The notes under the pieces are model-generated. The model saw only the letters and a program-made list of their open reading frames with translations. It did not search any database and was not told where the DNA came from. Position numbers and translations under genes: made by a program. Below are positions 1-9,614 of a stretch of DNA of 64,000 bases, piece after piece. The DNA is taken from assembly GCA_964036315.1 (NCBI GenBank), contig OZ038485.1, positions 96,379,075 through 96,443,074 on the forward strand, written 5' to 3'. Source of the DNA: Acanthosepion esculentum (taxonomy: Eukaryota; Mollusca; Cephalopoda; Sepiida; Sepiidae). Each line of letters opens with the position of its first letter. Position 1 is the stretch's first letter.

Positions 1-337
1 TTTGTAGTTTTGTATAGCACCGGTCCCGATACTTTTTAATCAGCCCTCGTATCTACATATACGCATGTTCGCATCAGTTATTGAATTTCAAGGCTGTTCT
101 ATTAATAGTGAGTCTACTTTTTTAATACACGTTTTAAATATTTATTTCTTACTTGTAGTATAATTGTCCAATTAGGAAAAAATAATGACAGGCTTTAAAA
201 AGATTAGGACGAGCTCAGCCACAGTTTACATAACAACAAGAAATGAATCGTGCTAAGCGCAGGTAACAGTTTGTCAGATCTTGTTTATTAGACAAAAATA
301 AAGCCTAAAGAATTAAACTAGTTCTAAAAAATGTAAT

Positions 338-500
338 TACCGTATCGGAGAGCCGAGTTCAAATTCCAGTCGAATCCATTACATTCACTTACGTGCTAAT
401 ACCCTTGGGAAAGGCATGAATCCTCTTCTCCCCCCATCTATGGGTAAATATGGGTTCTATAGCCTTGGTATGGCAACTGGTCTACTGCAGATAGAAATGA
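338..500 (+). repeat. tRNA-derived SINE fragment
   Basis: The segment has a B-box-like stretch (gagttcaaattcc), then a body motif (cttacgtgctaata, cttgggaaaggcatgaat) and a tail with 'ggcaactggtctactgcag'. The same body recurs at 10045-10170, 14178-14335 and 25495-25640, and in antisense at 56521-56700. This copy lacks the 5S-like head, so it is 5'-truncated. It is not a tRNA gene because no cloverleaf can be drawn. Confidence 0.65.
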
Positions 501-533
501 CAACTTACTGCGGGAAATATCTGCCTCGTCAGT

Positions 534-553
534 CATGTATCGAAAGATACATG
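534..553. other. Perfect 8-bp hairpin with GAAA loop
   Basis: CATGTATC and GATACATG are exact inverted repeats around a GAAA tetraloop (GNRA type). It lies just 3' of the SINE fragment. I see no other context, and chance is possible. Confidence 0.4.
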
Positions 554-600
554 ATCACCTAATCGTGTATCACGCAAGGCACATAAATGACTGATTGTAT

Positions 601-771
601 ATCATACGACTTTTGAAAACGTAATTTTGAAGCTAATTTGACGACAGTAATTGGATATATAGCTTGGTCAACGGCGTAGGCAGGGTCAACTGGACTCTAA
701 TTTTATATCTCGTGTATGATGCGACCCCCTTAAAATTAGCTTCAAAATTACATCTTCAAAAGTCGCATAAT
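601..771. repeat. Foldback element, about 40-bp arms
   Basis: The left arm (601-640, containing cgacttttgaaaacgtaatt) is the reverse complement, with few mismatches, of the right arm (731-771, containing aattacatcttcaaaagtcg). About 90 bp of unique sequence separates them. No coding capacity is visible. It is probably a MITE-like or foldback repeat, with termini not certain. Confidence 0.6.
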
Positions 772-968
772 ACGCGAGTATATACGGTATATGATTATTA
801 TTATTAGATAAAAACAAAGGAGTGAGTCTATACGCTTCAGTAGACACTGAAATAAGGTTTATTCATATGCCCGGTTATCATGAAAGACATATTTGCCTAA
901 GCGAGCCTCTGCAATAGGGATGGGCTAGCCGCCGTAGAATACAGGCACCCTCGAATACGAGTGGCCAG

Positions 969-1016
<48 letters not shown>

Positions 1017-1019
<3 letters not shown>

Positions 1020-1223
1020 TGAACAGAGAACTAAACACACAGAGGCGACAGGCTGTTTCATGCTAGGTGTAATCGTCAGGCCTGACGATTGCGTCTAGCA
1101 TGAAACAGCCTATCGCCTCTGAGTCTTGATTTCAATGTTCACTTTTATATTTATATTTACATACTCGCTATCTGATATTGAGCACTTTATCCCATAAATA
1201 TACCACACCTTAAAAGTATATTC

Positions 1224-1228
<5 letters not shown>
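1017..1228 (+). mobile_element. TA-flanked palindromic element, family A copy 1
   Basis: Two arms (1017-1080 and 1081-1146) form an almost loop-free palindrome. An 80-bp single-copy tail follows, containing 'gagcactttatcccat'. (TA)n lies immediately on both sides. Three other copies share arms and tail: 2753-3053, 10900-11120 and 19864-20085. Each arm contains a hammerhead-like core, so both strands carry one. There is no coding capacity. The hammerhead and (TA)n context suggest a derivative of Penelope-like retroelement termini, which is inference. Confidence 0.75.
1044..1082 (-). ncRNA. Hammerhead-ribozyme-like motif (left arm, copy 1)
   Basis: Read on the minus strand: stem I GGC, core CTGACGA, a stem-loop closed around GCA, GAAAC, loop AGCCT, the GTC cleavage triplet, then GCC, which pairs with the first GGC. 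Stem III is only AC/GT, as in the minimal hammerheads known from Penelope-like elements. The mirror motif at 1079-1117 (+) has ATC in place of GTC. No activity is shown. Confidence 0.6.
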
Positions 1229-1271
<43 letters not shown>

Positions 1272-1286
1272 GTTGTATGGATATGA

Positions 1287-1330
1287 GTTTGTGACCTTGG
1301 GTTTCACGATTTCGCGATCATCAGACAAAC
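1287..1330 (-). ncRNA. Hammerhead-like motif, left arm
   Basis: On the minus strand: GTTTGT, CTGATGA, a short CG-closed stem II, GAAAC, CCAAG, GTC, ACAAAC. The six flanking bases GTTTGT and ACAAAC are perfectly complementary (stem I). This is one of the best-formed hammerheads in the window. Confidence 0.6.
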
Positions 1331-1338
1331 GATCGTCA

Positions 1339-1378
1339 TTGTCTGATGATCGCAAAAACGTGAAACACAAGGTCACAA
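1339..1378 (+). ncRNA. Hammerhead-like motif, right arm
   Basis: TTGT, CTGATGA (1343-1349), stem II, GAAAC (1362-1366), ACAAG, GTC (1372-1374), ACAA. Stem I TTGT/ACAA pairs. Stem II is weak (CG/CG). Confidence 0.55.
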
Positions 1379-1506
1379 ACTTGTATCTGATGAACCCTTA
1401 AATGGCGAAACGATTCCATTTGTCAAATTTAAAAATCGTTGTCGGGATTTCTATACCCTAATTTAAAAACATATGCTGTTATTGGACAAATTTTGCTATT
1501 ACAAAC

Positions 1507-1564
<58 letters not shown>

Positions 1565-1685
1565 GTTTACGAAAAACTAGGTAATCCGTATGGGTAGACC
1601 CAAGGAGGATAAAATCCAGAGAGCTCAATGTGGCTGTGGCGAAATAATTTATTATATGGAATCTTAAAGTAATCTGTTTTTATTT

Positions 1686-1765
<80 letters not shown>

Positions 1766-1918
1766 CAAGTGTGGGATTGGTATATCCGGAGTAAATTCCA
1801 ATAACCAACAATTATTATTCTTTAAAGAGTGCTCAATACAGAGTAGAGCAGATATAATTATTTATTTAAATATTATAACATAAATATGTTATAAAATCAC
1901 TACAAAAATAGCCATTTT

Positions 1919-1946
1919 GTTTCGACACTCCTGGTGTCTTATCAAG
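1919..1946 (-). ncRNA. Divergent hammerhead-like motif
   Basis: On the minus strand TTGATAA is followed by a 5-bp stem (GACAC/GTGTC) and then GAAAC. A longer AT-rich stem III (ACAAAA/TTTTTGT) ends in GTA. The core departs from consensus (TTGATAA rather than CTGATGA), so activity is doubtful. It lies between two (TA)n arrays. Confidence 0.4.
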
Positions 1947-1958
1947 TAATGATGTTGA

Positions 1959-2022
<64 letters not shown>

Positions 2023-2502
2023 ATGTATATTTGGGTAGCAACTTTTCTTTTAAACAGCTTTCGTTAAATATGACGGACAAGGAAAATGTTATTAATTAAT
2101 ATCGTCCATTGTCCCAAGCGCTTTCGGCTTCTTCCTTCGGCATTTTCAAGGGGCTTTTGTTTTTTGTGTTAGTAGTTTCTTTTCATATTTTGACTGCGAG
2201 ACATGTGTTATTTGTGTGGTTTCGAAATCTAATAGCGTTAATTCCGAGCCGTCGCTTGTTGGGCGAATTTCAGCACGCCGCTCTGATTGTTTTACAAGTC
2301 GAAATTGAAGGTGGGAGTGAGAGCGCTTGAGACAATAGACGATATTAAGAGTTTTTGTACTCATTCACTCGTAACAAACGGAAAATATAAGAGCAATAGA
2401 AAAACTAAATAAATTTTTTTTTTAATTCCTTGTCTGTCATATTTAAATATATATATTTTTCAAATGTTTATATACACTACTTATAATAAACAGTATTAAC
2501 AT

Positions 2503-2630
2503 TTACCGGCCTGAATGTCCGAGAAATTTCACAGAAAATATGTGTCCTCTGATAGGAATTAAACCTGTAACTAACACGGAAACGTCATATAGGCATACTT
2601 CAAGCATCTGGTTAGCAATGTCAAATTACT
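2503..2630 (-). repeat. tRNA-like SINE, family 2 (antisense)
   Basis: Shares with 20197-20305 and 22515-22650 a conserved block (gtccgagaaatttcacag-like) next to 'aggaattaaacctgtaac', the reverse complement of a B-box. Read on the minus strand it is a tRNA-like head plus a short conserved tail. Only parts are conserved, and the ends are not defined. Confidence 0.5.
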
Positions 2631-2701
2631 GTTTTTATACTACAAAGAACGTATAAAGAGAAAATATATTAAAATAATTGTCGAACTTAGTTAATTTCAT
2701 A

Positions 2702-2752
<51 letters not shown>

Positions 2753-3049
2753 TAAAAGTGAACATAGAAGTCAACACTTAGAGGCGACAGTCTGTTTCAT
2801 GCTAGATGCAATCGTCGGGCCACGAGTGCTGTTATTTTTCTCGGCTATTTATATATACGGGTCAGTGGTGCATGCACCACTGACTCGTATATATAAATAG
2901 CACTCGTGGCTCGACGATTGCATCTAGCATGAAACAGACTGTCGCCTCTAAGTGTTGACTTCTATGTTCACTTTTATATTTACACACGCTCTATCTCTGA
3001 TATTGAGCACTTTATCCCATAAATATAGCACACTTTAAGTCTATATTTC

Positions 3050-3053
<4 letters not shown>
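2753..3053 (+). mobile_element. TA-flanked palindromic element, family A copy 2
   Basis: The largest copy: arms of about 110 bp (2753-2873 and 2874-2975) meet at the perfect centre 'ggtgcatgcacc'. The outer arms match copy 1. The inner 60 bp (gtcagtggtgc and its complement) are unique to this copy. The left arm holds a small insertion near 2830-2845. The tail (2976-3053) with 'gagcactttatcccat' is kept. The hammerhead cores are damaged (CGACGA). (TA)n lies on both sides. Confidence 0.75.
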
Positions 3054-3128
<75 letters not shown>

Positions 3129-3144
3129 ATATATATATATATAT

Positions 3145-4690
3145 AAACAAGTTTTACTAAATTCAACGACAAGGCCTGCTTATTAAATTTTTATTGTATT
3201 TTTCCAATTTTTGATGTATATCAGCATCAAAATTATGAATAAACTGTTGAAAGTTCTTGCTTTTTCTGTTTGGTTTAGTCGCTTTCGACAATCGCAGTTA
3301 TTATTTAAGCTGTTTATTCCTAATTTTGAATAATTTCTCCCTTCGTGTGTTAATATTGCTATTATTTTCTGCTGAAAGCATTCACATCCTTCGTTGACCT
3401 CTTTTTTTGGGTTTTCCTACTTGAAAAAAAAATCATACTGAGGCTTCTGGCTATCTCGGTTGGGGCGACGTTGTTCTACTCGGCAGGCTGCCCATCTTCT
3501 GTTCTGACTGGCATTTTCCTTGTTTAGCCAACGCCTGCTCCGTTTGGGCCCAAGTAGCTGGTTCCGTATTCCCAGGCCCGTTCGTTGAGTTATAAATCCA
3601 TCACGTGATCCATCCCGCCACCACCACTATATATCACCTTTCTGATGATGGTTCCATTGCATCACCGATCACGTGACAATCCAGTTACCGCATCGTTTGA
3701 CGTCATGGAATGTATGTGTTATTATACAGGCTGTGCTAATAAAATGCAGCTATGTTTTTAATCACTGCTTGTATTTCTTTTCTTTTTTTTTGACTAATGT
3801 ATACAGAATTTTGTTTGCTTTTATTTATTTATTTGTTTTTCTGAAAAGAATTTTTGCCATCAAAAAGAATTTATACATCAGCGAAGAAAATCTTAAGCAG
3901 TCAGATAATATATACGGCGCCGTTAAAATGTCGAATGTATCTTAAAATCCTTAATTCTCGAGAATCTGTAATGGTCATGGTGCTATTTAACAACAAATGG
4001 ACCCTCATGAGAGAAAAGTCTGACAAAAAAATACATTCATAACGTAGTATATATAGGTAGTAAGCCTTCGTTTAGACATGTTTTATAAAATGGAAACACA
4101 CAATGAATTTTTGTTAAGCCTTTTGGTGACTTTCTCTTGGTATTTTGTTTGATGTCAGGTCGAGATTTGTAAATGAGATTTGCTGAAAAGGTGTGTAATG
4201 TTCGGAGTGCTTTCGACCATGGTTTGACATATTCAAGTAAAGAAAGTAAAAGTCGAGAGATGAAGCATTTCTGCTGTTAACGGTCTGGAGTTTGAAATGA
4301 TGTGTGTTCACAGGCTATGTTGGTTCAGAGGCATTTGACTACCCTCGCCACGAGTATGAGATACACTTTGTTGATGATGGGTTGCAGCCTTTTAATGTGA
4401 AAAGCCTCCAAAATATATAATCGTTTTCGTTTTGTATTTTTTTTTGACAGAAGACTGTTCTATTGTCAATCATAAGCTAACGGTAATTTTTATAATTTTT
4501 TCTATATGGCATTGGAGTTACAGCAAGGTAATCATCTCAAGAGAAACGTTGTAGTGAGATATAGTTGTTTTCTTCTTTTTAATCATTCCACTCCAAGCAA
4601 GGTAAAAAAAACAAAACAAATAAGACACAAAAGGGTTGTTGAGTATGAAAGAATATGAAAAATAAGGAAAATATTATTAAGGAGAGAGGA
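3145..4690. other. Unassigned AT-rich sequence
   Basis: No gene or repeat recognised. Around 3590-3710 there are two CACGTG E-box-like sites and one TGACGTCA (CRE-like), with 'tatatatcac' between them. This could be a relic promoter or LTR, but no coding frame follows. Open frames here are short and lysine/phenylalanine-rich. Confidence 0.4.
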
Positions 4691-4693
4691 CAA

Positions 4694-4705
4694 TAAAAGA
4701 ACAGG
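4694..4705. repeat. Target-site duplication of VNTR retroposon copy 3
   Basis: Twelve bases, TAAAAGAACAGG, identical to 5385-5396 at the other end of the element. Confidence 0.85.
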
Positions 4706-5384
4706 TTTGGTCTGTTTTTTTTTTATGGCATATTAACCTCAATGGGTTATTTAATGCCGACAAGATTTTTATTTCTGGCAATATTTTTCTTTTTTCAAAA
4801 ATGTACTGCTGATAATTTTTTTTTTCCAAAATATATTGCTGGCAATAATTTTTTTTTTCCAAAATGTATTGCTGGCAATAATTTTTTTTTTCCAAAATGT
4901 ATTGCTGGCAATAATTTTTTTTTTCCAAAATGTATTGCTGGCAATAATTTTTTTTTTCCAAAATGTATTGCTGGCAATAATTTTTTTTTTCCAAAATGTA
5001 TTGCTGGCAATCATTTTTTTTTTCCAAAATGTATTGCTGGCAATAATTTTTTTTTCCAAAATGTATTGCTGGCAATAATTTTTTCCAGAAATGTATTGCT
5101 GGTAATAATTTTTCTTCAAAAATTTATTGCTGGTAATAATTTTTTACAAAGTATTCCTGGTATTAAAACCTATTTTTACACTTTCATAGTATTTTAACTC
5201 CAGTTTGGGGTTAACTATTTGCCCATAGCTGGGACCCTAACAGGTGCTACCGTTCCGGGTCAGGGTGGACCTGGGAACACCAACAATTAAGAGGTAGTTC
5301 CACGCTCCTCAAAACCTCCTGATTGGACGTAGTTTATCGTCATACCCAGGACGCGGATGTAGTTTATCGTCATACCCAGGACGG
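4706..5384 (-). mobile_element. VNTR retroposon, copy 3 (antisense)
   Basis: Read on the minus strand: about two copies of the 30-bp minisatellite (gtatgacgataaactacatc and so on), a spacer (preferring 'aggaggttttgaggagcgtg' and 'agggtcccagctatgggcaa'), then about 13 copies of a 33-bp repeat (ccagcaatacattttggaaa) at 4790-5160. A conserved 3' end (aatgcc, attgaggtt) and an A-rich tail close the element. TAAAAGAACAGG is duplicated exactly at 4694-4705 and 5385-5396. Short Asn/Phe and Lys-rich open frames are products of the repeat. Confidence 0.85.
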
Positions 5385-5535
5385 TAAAAGAACAGGATTT
5401 AAGAAAACAAAAGATAACGATTGATAGTGTATGTAAAATTTTAAAGATAGCTGAAAAGCAAGGGGCCAGAAGTGAGATCAACAAGCGAGAAGTGCAAGAA
5501 ACGAAACTATTAGCATAAAAGTTACAGTTATATCT

Positions 5536-5770
5536 AACCATTTAATCTGTAAAATGATGATACCTAACTGCCAATGGAATACTGCGCTTAAAATCGTAAT
5601 GTTTAGGGAACAAGAAGGAAAGCTCATCACAAAAATTACCATGAAAATATTTATAGAAAAGACCCGGAGAGGCTACGATGCTGGAAAAGCGACTGAAGCC
5701 GAGCTTCCAGGTCAGAATCGATACCATTTCAGATTCCTCTTTGTATTTTATCAAGAATTTCTAAATACAT
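5536..5770 (+). repeat. Dispersed repeat with 'atgaaaatatttatagaaaa'
   Basis: The block at 5641-5670 recurs at 54600-54630 and, in both arms, in the terminal palindrome 63515-64000. It is therefore a dispersed family, probably fragments of one foldback element. No coding function seen. Confidence 0.5.
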
Positions 5771-6012
5771 AGCAGAATCACCAGACCAAATGTGTCAGCA
5801 ATATTCAATGCTAGGAGGAATGGAAGGCTTATAATGATAGAAGAAAGGTTCTAGCGTGAAAAATTGTCTAGGACGACATAGTGAACCAATTTGAAAGATA
5901 AGTTTTTTGCAATTCCTTTGGGAAAGGTGTTTCACGAAAACTACGAGTTTGAAATCTTGAATTTCTTGTTGCAATTAAAGAAACTTTCGGCAACTATTAC
6001 TATTTGTAGGAG

Positions 6013-6014
<2 letters not shown>

Positions 6015-6070
<56 letters not shown>

Positions 6071-6487
6071 CCTTCAGATATTGGAGGCTCACTACAGTAA
6101 AACAAACCAACCCACACTCAACAAAATTACAATTCAAACTAGTCACAACACATTACATTGCGTCGAGACATGTGGTTTTGTTGTTAATATTTCGCCACCT
6201 CGCGTGTTATGACGTCATAGAATCGCATCTTGGACTTACGACGAGCGTCTGCTATTCCGCGACCGTTATCAACATAACAAAAATATCTGATGGTGAATAT
6301 CTTTGTTAAAATGCCCGTATAACCGCCCTGAAGATGCTCACGTGAGCCGGAGGCACAGATCAAGGATCAACTCAATCAAAAATTACCGAAAATTTGGACA
6401 ATTTTGTCTTTATTTTCACCCGAAAACATACGAACATTAGAACGGCTAATGATCAGACATAATAGACATTCATTGTCTGTTATATTT

Positions 6488-6559
<72 letters not shown>

Positions 6560-6565
6560 GTATGT
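6015..6565. repeat. (TA)n arrays and intervening sequence
   Basis: (TA)n at 6015-6065 and 6493-6548, the second ending in (TATG)4. The 430 bp between them has no recognised gene. At 6328 a degenerate hammerhead-like string (CTGAAGA, then the perfect stem GCTCAC/GTGAGC, then GGAGG in place of GAAAC) hints at a decayed Penelope-like end. Confidence 0.7.
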
Positions 6566-6699
6566 AAAAAAGGCAGAAAGAAAAAATAGAGTAAAATCCG
6601 CTGTTCATAGAATTTACTTTTATAAAAGTGCTGAATATAAAATAGAGCAATATATTGTTATTATTATAGTTTTATTTTAAGAGATTATAATAAAAAAAT

Positions 6700-6875
6700 T
6701 TTGAAATCGTTACACAAAAGCTTTCATGTTTCAATATTATTATTGTACTTCTTCAGACGATGGTAATTTACTGGCAATTAAATGATTTATATTTTTATTA
6801 TTATAAGTAACGAAAATAGTATTGAAACATGAAAGTTTTTGTGTAGCAATTTCAAAATGTTTATATTATAATGTC
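6700..6875. mobile_element. Foldback repeat with hammerhead-like arms (family B copy 1)
   Basis: The left arm (6700-6760) and right arm (6813-6870) both contain 'ttgaaacatgaaag' and 'tgtgtagcaatttca' in opposite orientation. The family recurs at 8545-8985 and, damaged, at 19385-19560, always next to 'ctcttataataat' or (TA)n sequence. Confidence 0.65.
6706..6761 (-). ncRNA. Hammerhead-like motif, family B copy 1
   Basis: On the minus strand: ATCGT, CTGAAGA, stem-loop AGTAC..ATATT, GAAAC, a loop, GTA, ACGAT. Stem I ATCGT/ACGAT pairs perfectly. At 8570-8625 the same stem is ATCGC/GCGAT, a compensatory change that keeps pairing and supports a structured RNA. Confidence 0.6.
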
Positions 6876-6879
6876 TTCT

Positions 6880-7960
6880 AATATATATATATAAATAAAC
6901 CCCTTAATCCTTGTTTATTTTAAATATAAAAATTAAATTCCGTCTGTTATAAATACAAATGTATTTTTTATAGTTTTAGGCCCGTTTAGTTTAATACAAG
7001 TTTTAAAAAGATCATTAATCCCCATTTATCTCTATCTATAAAAGGCAGGATGTGTGTATGTGTGTAACGAATGCACAGCCGCTCTTTTCGACGGATTTGC
7101 ACCAAAATTTACATGCACATGCTCCAAGTAAGTGGAAAGGCCAAGACCGACTTTGCATTTCCCAACTCCCATCGGTTGTGGAAATAATCGATTTTTTCAT
7201 GCATCTACGATAGTTTTCATGTAGTTTGCGGCCATTTTCTACTGGCCAGAGTGAAAGCCTATAGCTGGCTGTCACGAATAGGCCGGAAGATTCTATTGGC
7301 CAACGTGAGAGCCAACAGCTGACTGACACGAATGTTAACTAGCATGCTAGCATGTAAAAAAAAAAAAAAAAAAAATCGATAGCTGCATTCGTCACAAGTG
7401 GGAAAAATTTAAATCTGCATGGCACTTTACTCCAATTGGCTCATTCGCTTGCTTAAACTCAACGTTGATTCTGATTCCGCAGAACTGGGTTGGGTGTGAA
7501 GAAGTATTTGTTGTTATTCTTTTTTCATTCGGTTTTTCCAGTTACGAGTCCTTTTTAAATCTGATCGTTTTGTGTTCATTTTGTTTAGTTCTTTTTTCGT
7601 AACAGATTTAATGCTTAGTATAGAGCTTAGAAAAAATTCGCAGTGTGAGATAGGCAAGAAGTAAGGCATGTAGCAACATCAGCATGGCAAAAAGCACCCC
7701 TTTAAAGGCAAGGAATGGCAAAAATATTTTAAGTCGAGTGGTAGCGATTGCTGTATGAGTCGTACGATTTTTGAATCAAGCACGGGCAACGCTGGGCCAT
7801 GATGCTAGTTTTAAATATAAAACAAGGCCATAAATCTCCATTTATTTTAAATCTAAAATATAAATTCCGTCTATTTTAAATACAAAATTTTATTTTTATT
7901 TAAAAACAAACAAACTTTAATTCCCTTATAATATATGAACTGCGTCAGCATTGCTTTAAA
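6880..7960. repeat. Degenerate AT-rich tandem repeat hosting a Helitron
   Basis: Motifs 'catttattttaaat', 'aattccgtctattttaaata' and 'ccttaat' recur on both sides of the Helitron (6895-7028 and 7809-7930). This shows a low-copy tandem repeat split by the insertion. Confidence 0.6.
7029..7808 (+). mobile_element. Non-autonomous Helitron
   Basis: Begins TCTCTATCTATAAAAGGC and ends in 'gggcaacgctgggccatgat' followed by CTAG, the classic Helitron 3' terminus (GC-rich subterminal block plus CTRR). It sits exactly between A (7028) and T (7809), the Helitron target, with no duplication. The flanking tandem repeat gives the empty site: 'catttattttaaat' is intact at about 7838-7851 but split here after 'cattta'. 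Length is 780 bp with no Rep or helicase, so it must be moved in trans. A 21-base A-run lies near 7357. Confidence 0.75.
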
Positions 7961-8054
7961 CAGATATTTTAAATTATGTAACGATCTCTCTCTACTCAGC
8001 ACCTGAGGATTGCACTGTGCATGAAACTCTGAATCGGGCTACCGGTGAAGTAGA

Positions 8055-8107
<53 letters not shown>

Positions 8108-8135
8108 AAATTATTAGGAGGATTTGAGATAATCA

Positions 8136-8425
8136 TAATTAAGTAATTCGAGTTTTTTTTAGAAGAAACCTCAATAGAATGCAGAAAGCACTGGACGGCC
8201 GTTTCATCCTATATTTGGGACTCAGCAGTTTAATTTGTTATCGCTTTGTCACCGGGGCCCGTGGTACAGTTGGTATGACGTTTTCTTAATAACGTAACTG
8301 TCCGGGTTTCAATTTCTGGTAGTGAATGCGAAATGCTGATGAGTCCCAAATATAGAACGAAACGGCCGTGCAGTCTGTTGAGGTTTCTTCTTAAAAAAAA
8401 CTCGATGAATTACTTAATTATTATA
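8136..8425 (+). mobile_element. Foldback element enclosing a tRNA-like head, with hammerheads in both arms
   Basis: Left arm 8136-8228 and right arm 8335-8425 are inverted copies, about 90 bp each, sharing 'tcccaaatata' and 'aaacggccgt'. A (TA)n array lies to the left (8058-8105) and a short TA/CA run to the right. Between the arms, 8255-8330 has tRNA promoter-like boxes: 'tggtacagttgg' (A box) and 'gggtttcaatttc' (B box). A tRNA-derived SINE body joined to a hammerhead resembles the known hammerhead SINEs of schistosomes (Smalpha). The inverted arrangement is unusual. Confidence 0.7.
8332..8380 (+). ncRNA. Hammerhead-like motif next to tRNA-like head
   Basis: CTGATGA (8336-8342), GTCCC with a partial stem II, GAAAC (8359-8363), GGCC, GTG. 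The core is canonical but the cleavage triplet is GTG here. The inverted left arm keeps GTC with a stem I (ACTG/CAGT) but has lost TGA from the core. Each arm therefore has a different lesion. Confidence 0.55.
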
Positions 8426-8544
8426 TATACACACACACAAATGAGAGAAAGGAAAGATGGGATAAAATTCCGCTGTTCGTAGCATTTACTTTTAAAAATG
8501 TGCTCAATACAAAGTTGAGCAATATATTATTATTATTTTTATTA

Positions 8545-8985
8545 TAAAACATAATAAAAGCATGTTGAAATCGCTACACACAAGCTTTCATGTTTCAATA
8601 CTATAATTGTACTTCTTCAGGCGATGGTAAGTAACTGGTGATTAAATGTATTTTAAGGAAATTTAAAAACAAAGTGTTACATCTTTTCCGAAAGTTAAAG
8701 AGGGACATAAGGTCAGAATTAAAAATAGATTCTTGGGTATGACTTGATTAACCAATCAAATGCCAGATCTATGCTAAATAGAAAAGTAAGTTCAGAGGGT
8801 GGAGGTGGGTGAGTGATTTTTCATGTCACGATCTACCGGAACATAGACAGGCTATCATTGACGATTGGGGAAAATATTTAAACACCAGTTACTTACCATC
8901 GCATGAAGAAATACAATCATAGTATTGAAACATGAAAGCTCTTGTGTAGCGATTTCGACTTGTTTTTATGATAATCTCTTATAAT
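8545..8985. mobile_element. Foldback repeat with hammerhead-like arms (family B copy 2)
   Basis: Arms of about 95 bp (8550-8645 and 8880-8980) flank about 230 bp of internal sequence. A 70-bp piece of the interior (8785-8860, with 'ccggaacatagacaggctat') recurs at 10363-10432. A short (TAA)n/(TA)n/(TG)n array follows at 8986-9054. Confidence 0.65.
8570..8625 (-). ncRNA. Hammerhead-like motif, family B copy 2 left
   Basis: On the minus strand: ATCGC, CTGAAGA, AGTAC loop GTATT, GAAAC, loop, GTA, GCGAT. Stem I and stem II both pair. The mirror copy at 8898-8953 (+) keeps stem I and GAAAC but has lost a core base (CATGAAGA). Confidence 0.6.
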
Positions 8986-9004
8986 AATAATAATAATAAT
9001 AATA

Positions 9005-9054
<50 letters not shown>
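8986..9054. repeat. (AAT)n-(TA)n-(TG)n microsatellite
   Basis: Adjacent trinucleotide and dinucleotide runs directly after the family B foldback. Confidence 0.9.
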
Positions 9055-9055
<1 letters not shown>

Positions 9056-9099
9056 ACGAGCCATTACAATTATTTACATTATTCGGATTATGATCCTCA

Positions 9100-9500
9100 T
9101 CTTCACTGCCATATTCGTTTTGGCTCAGTGGATAATGTCGTTGGTTAGATCCAGTGAATAGACTCAAAGAGTTGTGAGTTCAATAGCTGGCTACAGCAGT
9201 GGTGAACCCAAAAAACTTGGAGAGTTGAGTTAAAGGGAAATAACAGAGACATCCGGAAAAGGCATGGAACGTAGAACTAGAACAATCTACACCGGAATAA
9301 AGGGTTTGATTCGAAATTCCAATCACCTGAAGACGGCCGGACTATGTATATATATGTATGTATGTATGTATGTAAGTAAGTCATATACCGACAGAATCTT
9401 TCGCTCTATCACAGCTCCTCAGTGTGGCTAGACATCTGATTGCTTCAAACCGGGATCGAAACCCGACTGACTTGTCAGATCTTACCCCTAGGCCATCGTC
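9100..9500. repeat. tRNA-like SINE fragments
   Basis: 9110-9190 (+) has 'tggctcagtggataatg' and 'gagttcaatag' spaced like A and B boxes. 9412-9500 (-) contains 'gggatcgaaacccga', a perfect antisense B box, and 'cctaggccatcgtcgca'. Part of the latter (tcagtgtggctagac) recurs at 10443-10457. These are SINE pieces rather than functional tRNAs. Confidence 0.45.
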
Positions 9501-9614
9501 GCACGGCAGAAAGGAAGGGAATTTTAACGTTTTTCTCTACACGAAACACTCCAGCGACTTGGATAACTCAATTCAGTTTACTTGAAGAGTAATATATGGA
9601 TAACATTGTTCTAT

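Larger units (their letters stand above)
1287..1380. mobile_element. TA-flanked palindrome with two hammerhead-like motifs
   Basis: An inverted repeat with arms of about 45 bp around 'acaaacgatcgtcatt'. It differs in sequence from family A but has the same plan: both arms carry a hammerhead core and (TA)n lies to the left (ending 1267). A third core-like string, CTGATGA at 1387-1393 and GAAAC at 1407-1411 followed by GTC, comes directly after the palindrome on the plus strand but lacks an obvious stem I. Confidence 0.65.
970..3144. repeat. Cluster of (TA)n microsatellites
   Basis: Long (TA)n runs lie at about 970-1018, 1229-1267, 1508-1560, 1689-1762, 1961-2020, 2703-2748 and 3054-3144, the last interrupted by GTATGTA. 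They border the palindromic repeats annotated here on both sides. Open frames of alternating Ile-Tyr across them are artefacts. Confidence 0.95.

Noticed and set aside
3590..3710. Host promoter with E-boxes and CRE
   Set aside because: Short consensus sites without a downstream gene; chance cannot be excluded.
8255..8330. Functional tRNA gene
   Set aside because: Promoter-like boxes are present but no acceptor stem or cloverleaf can be formed.
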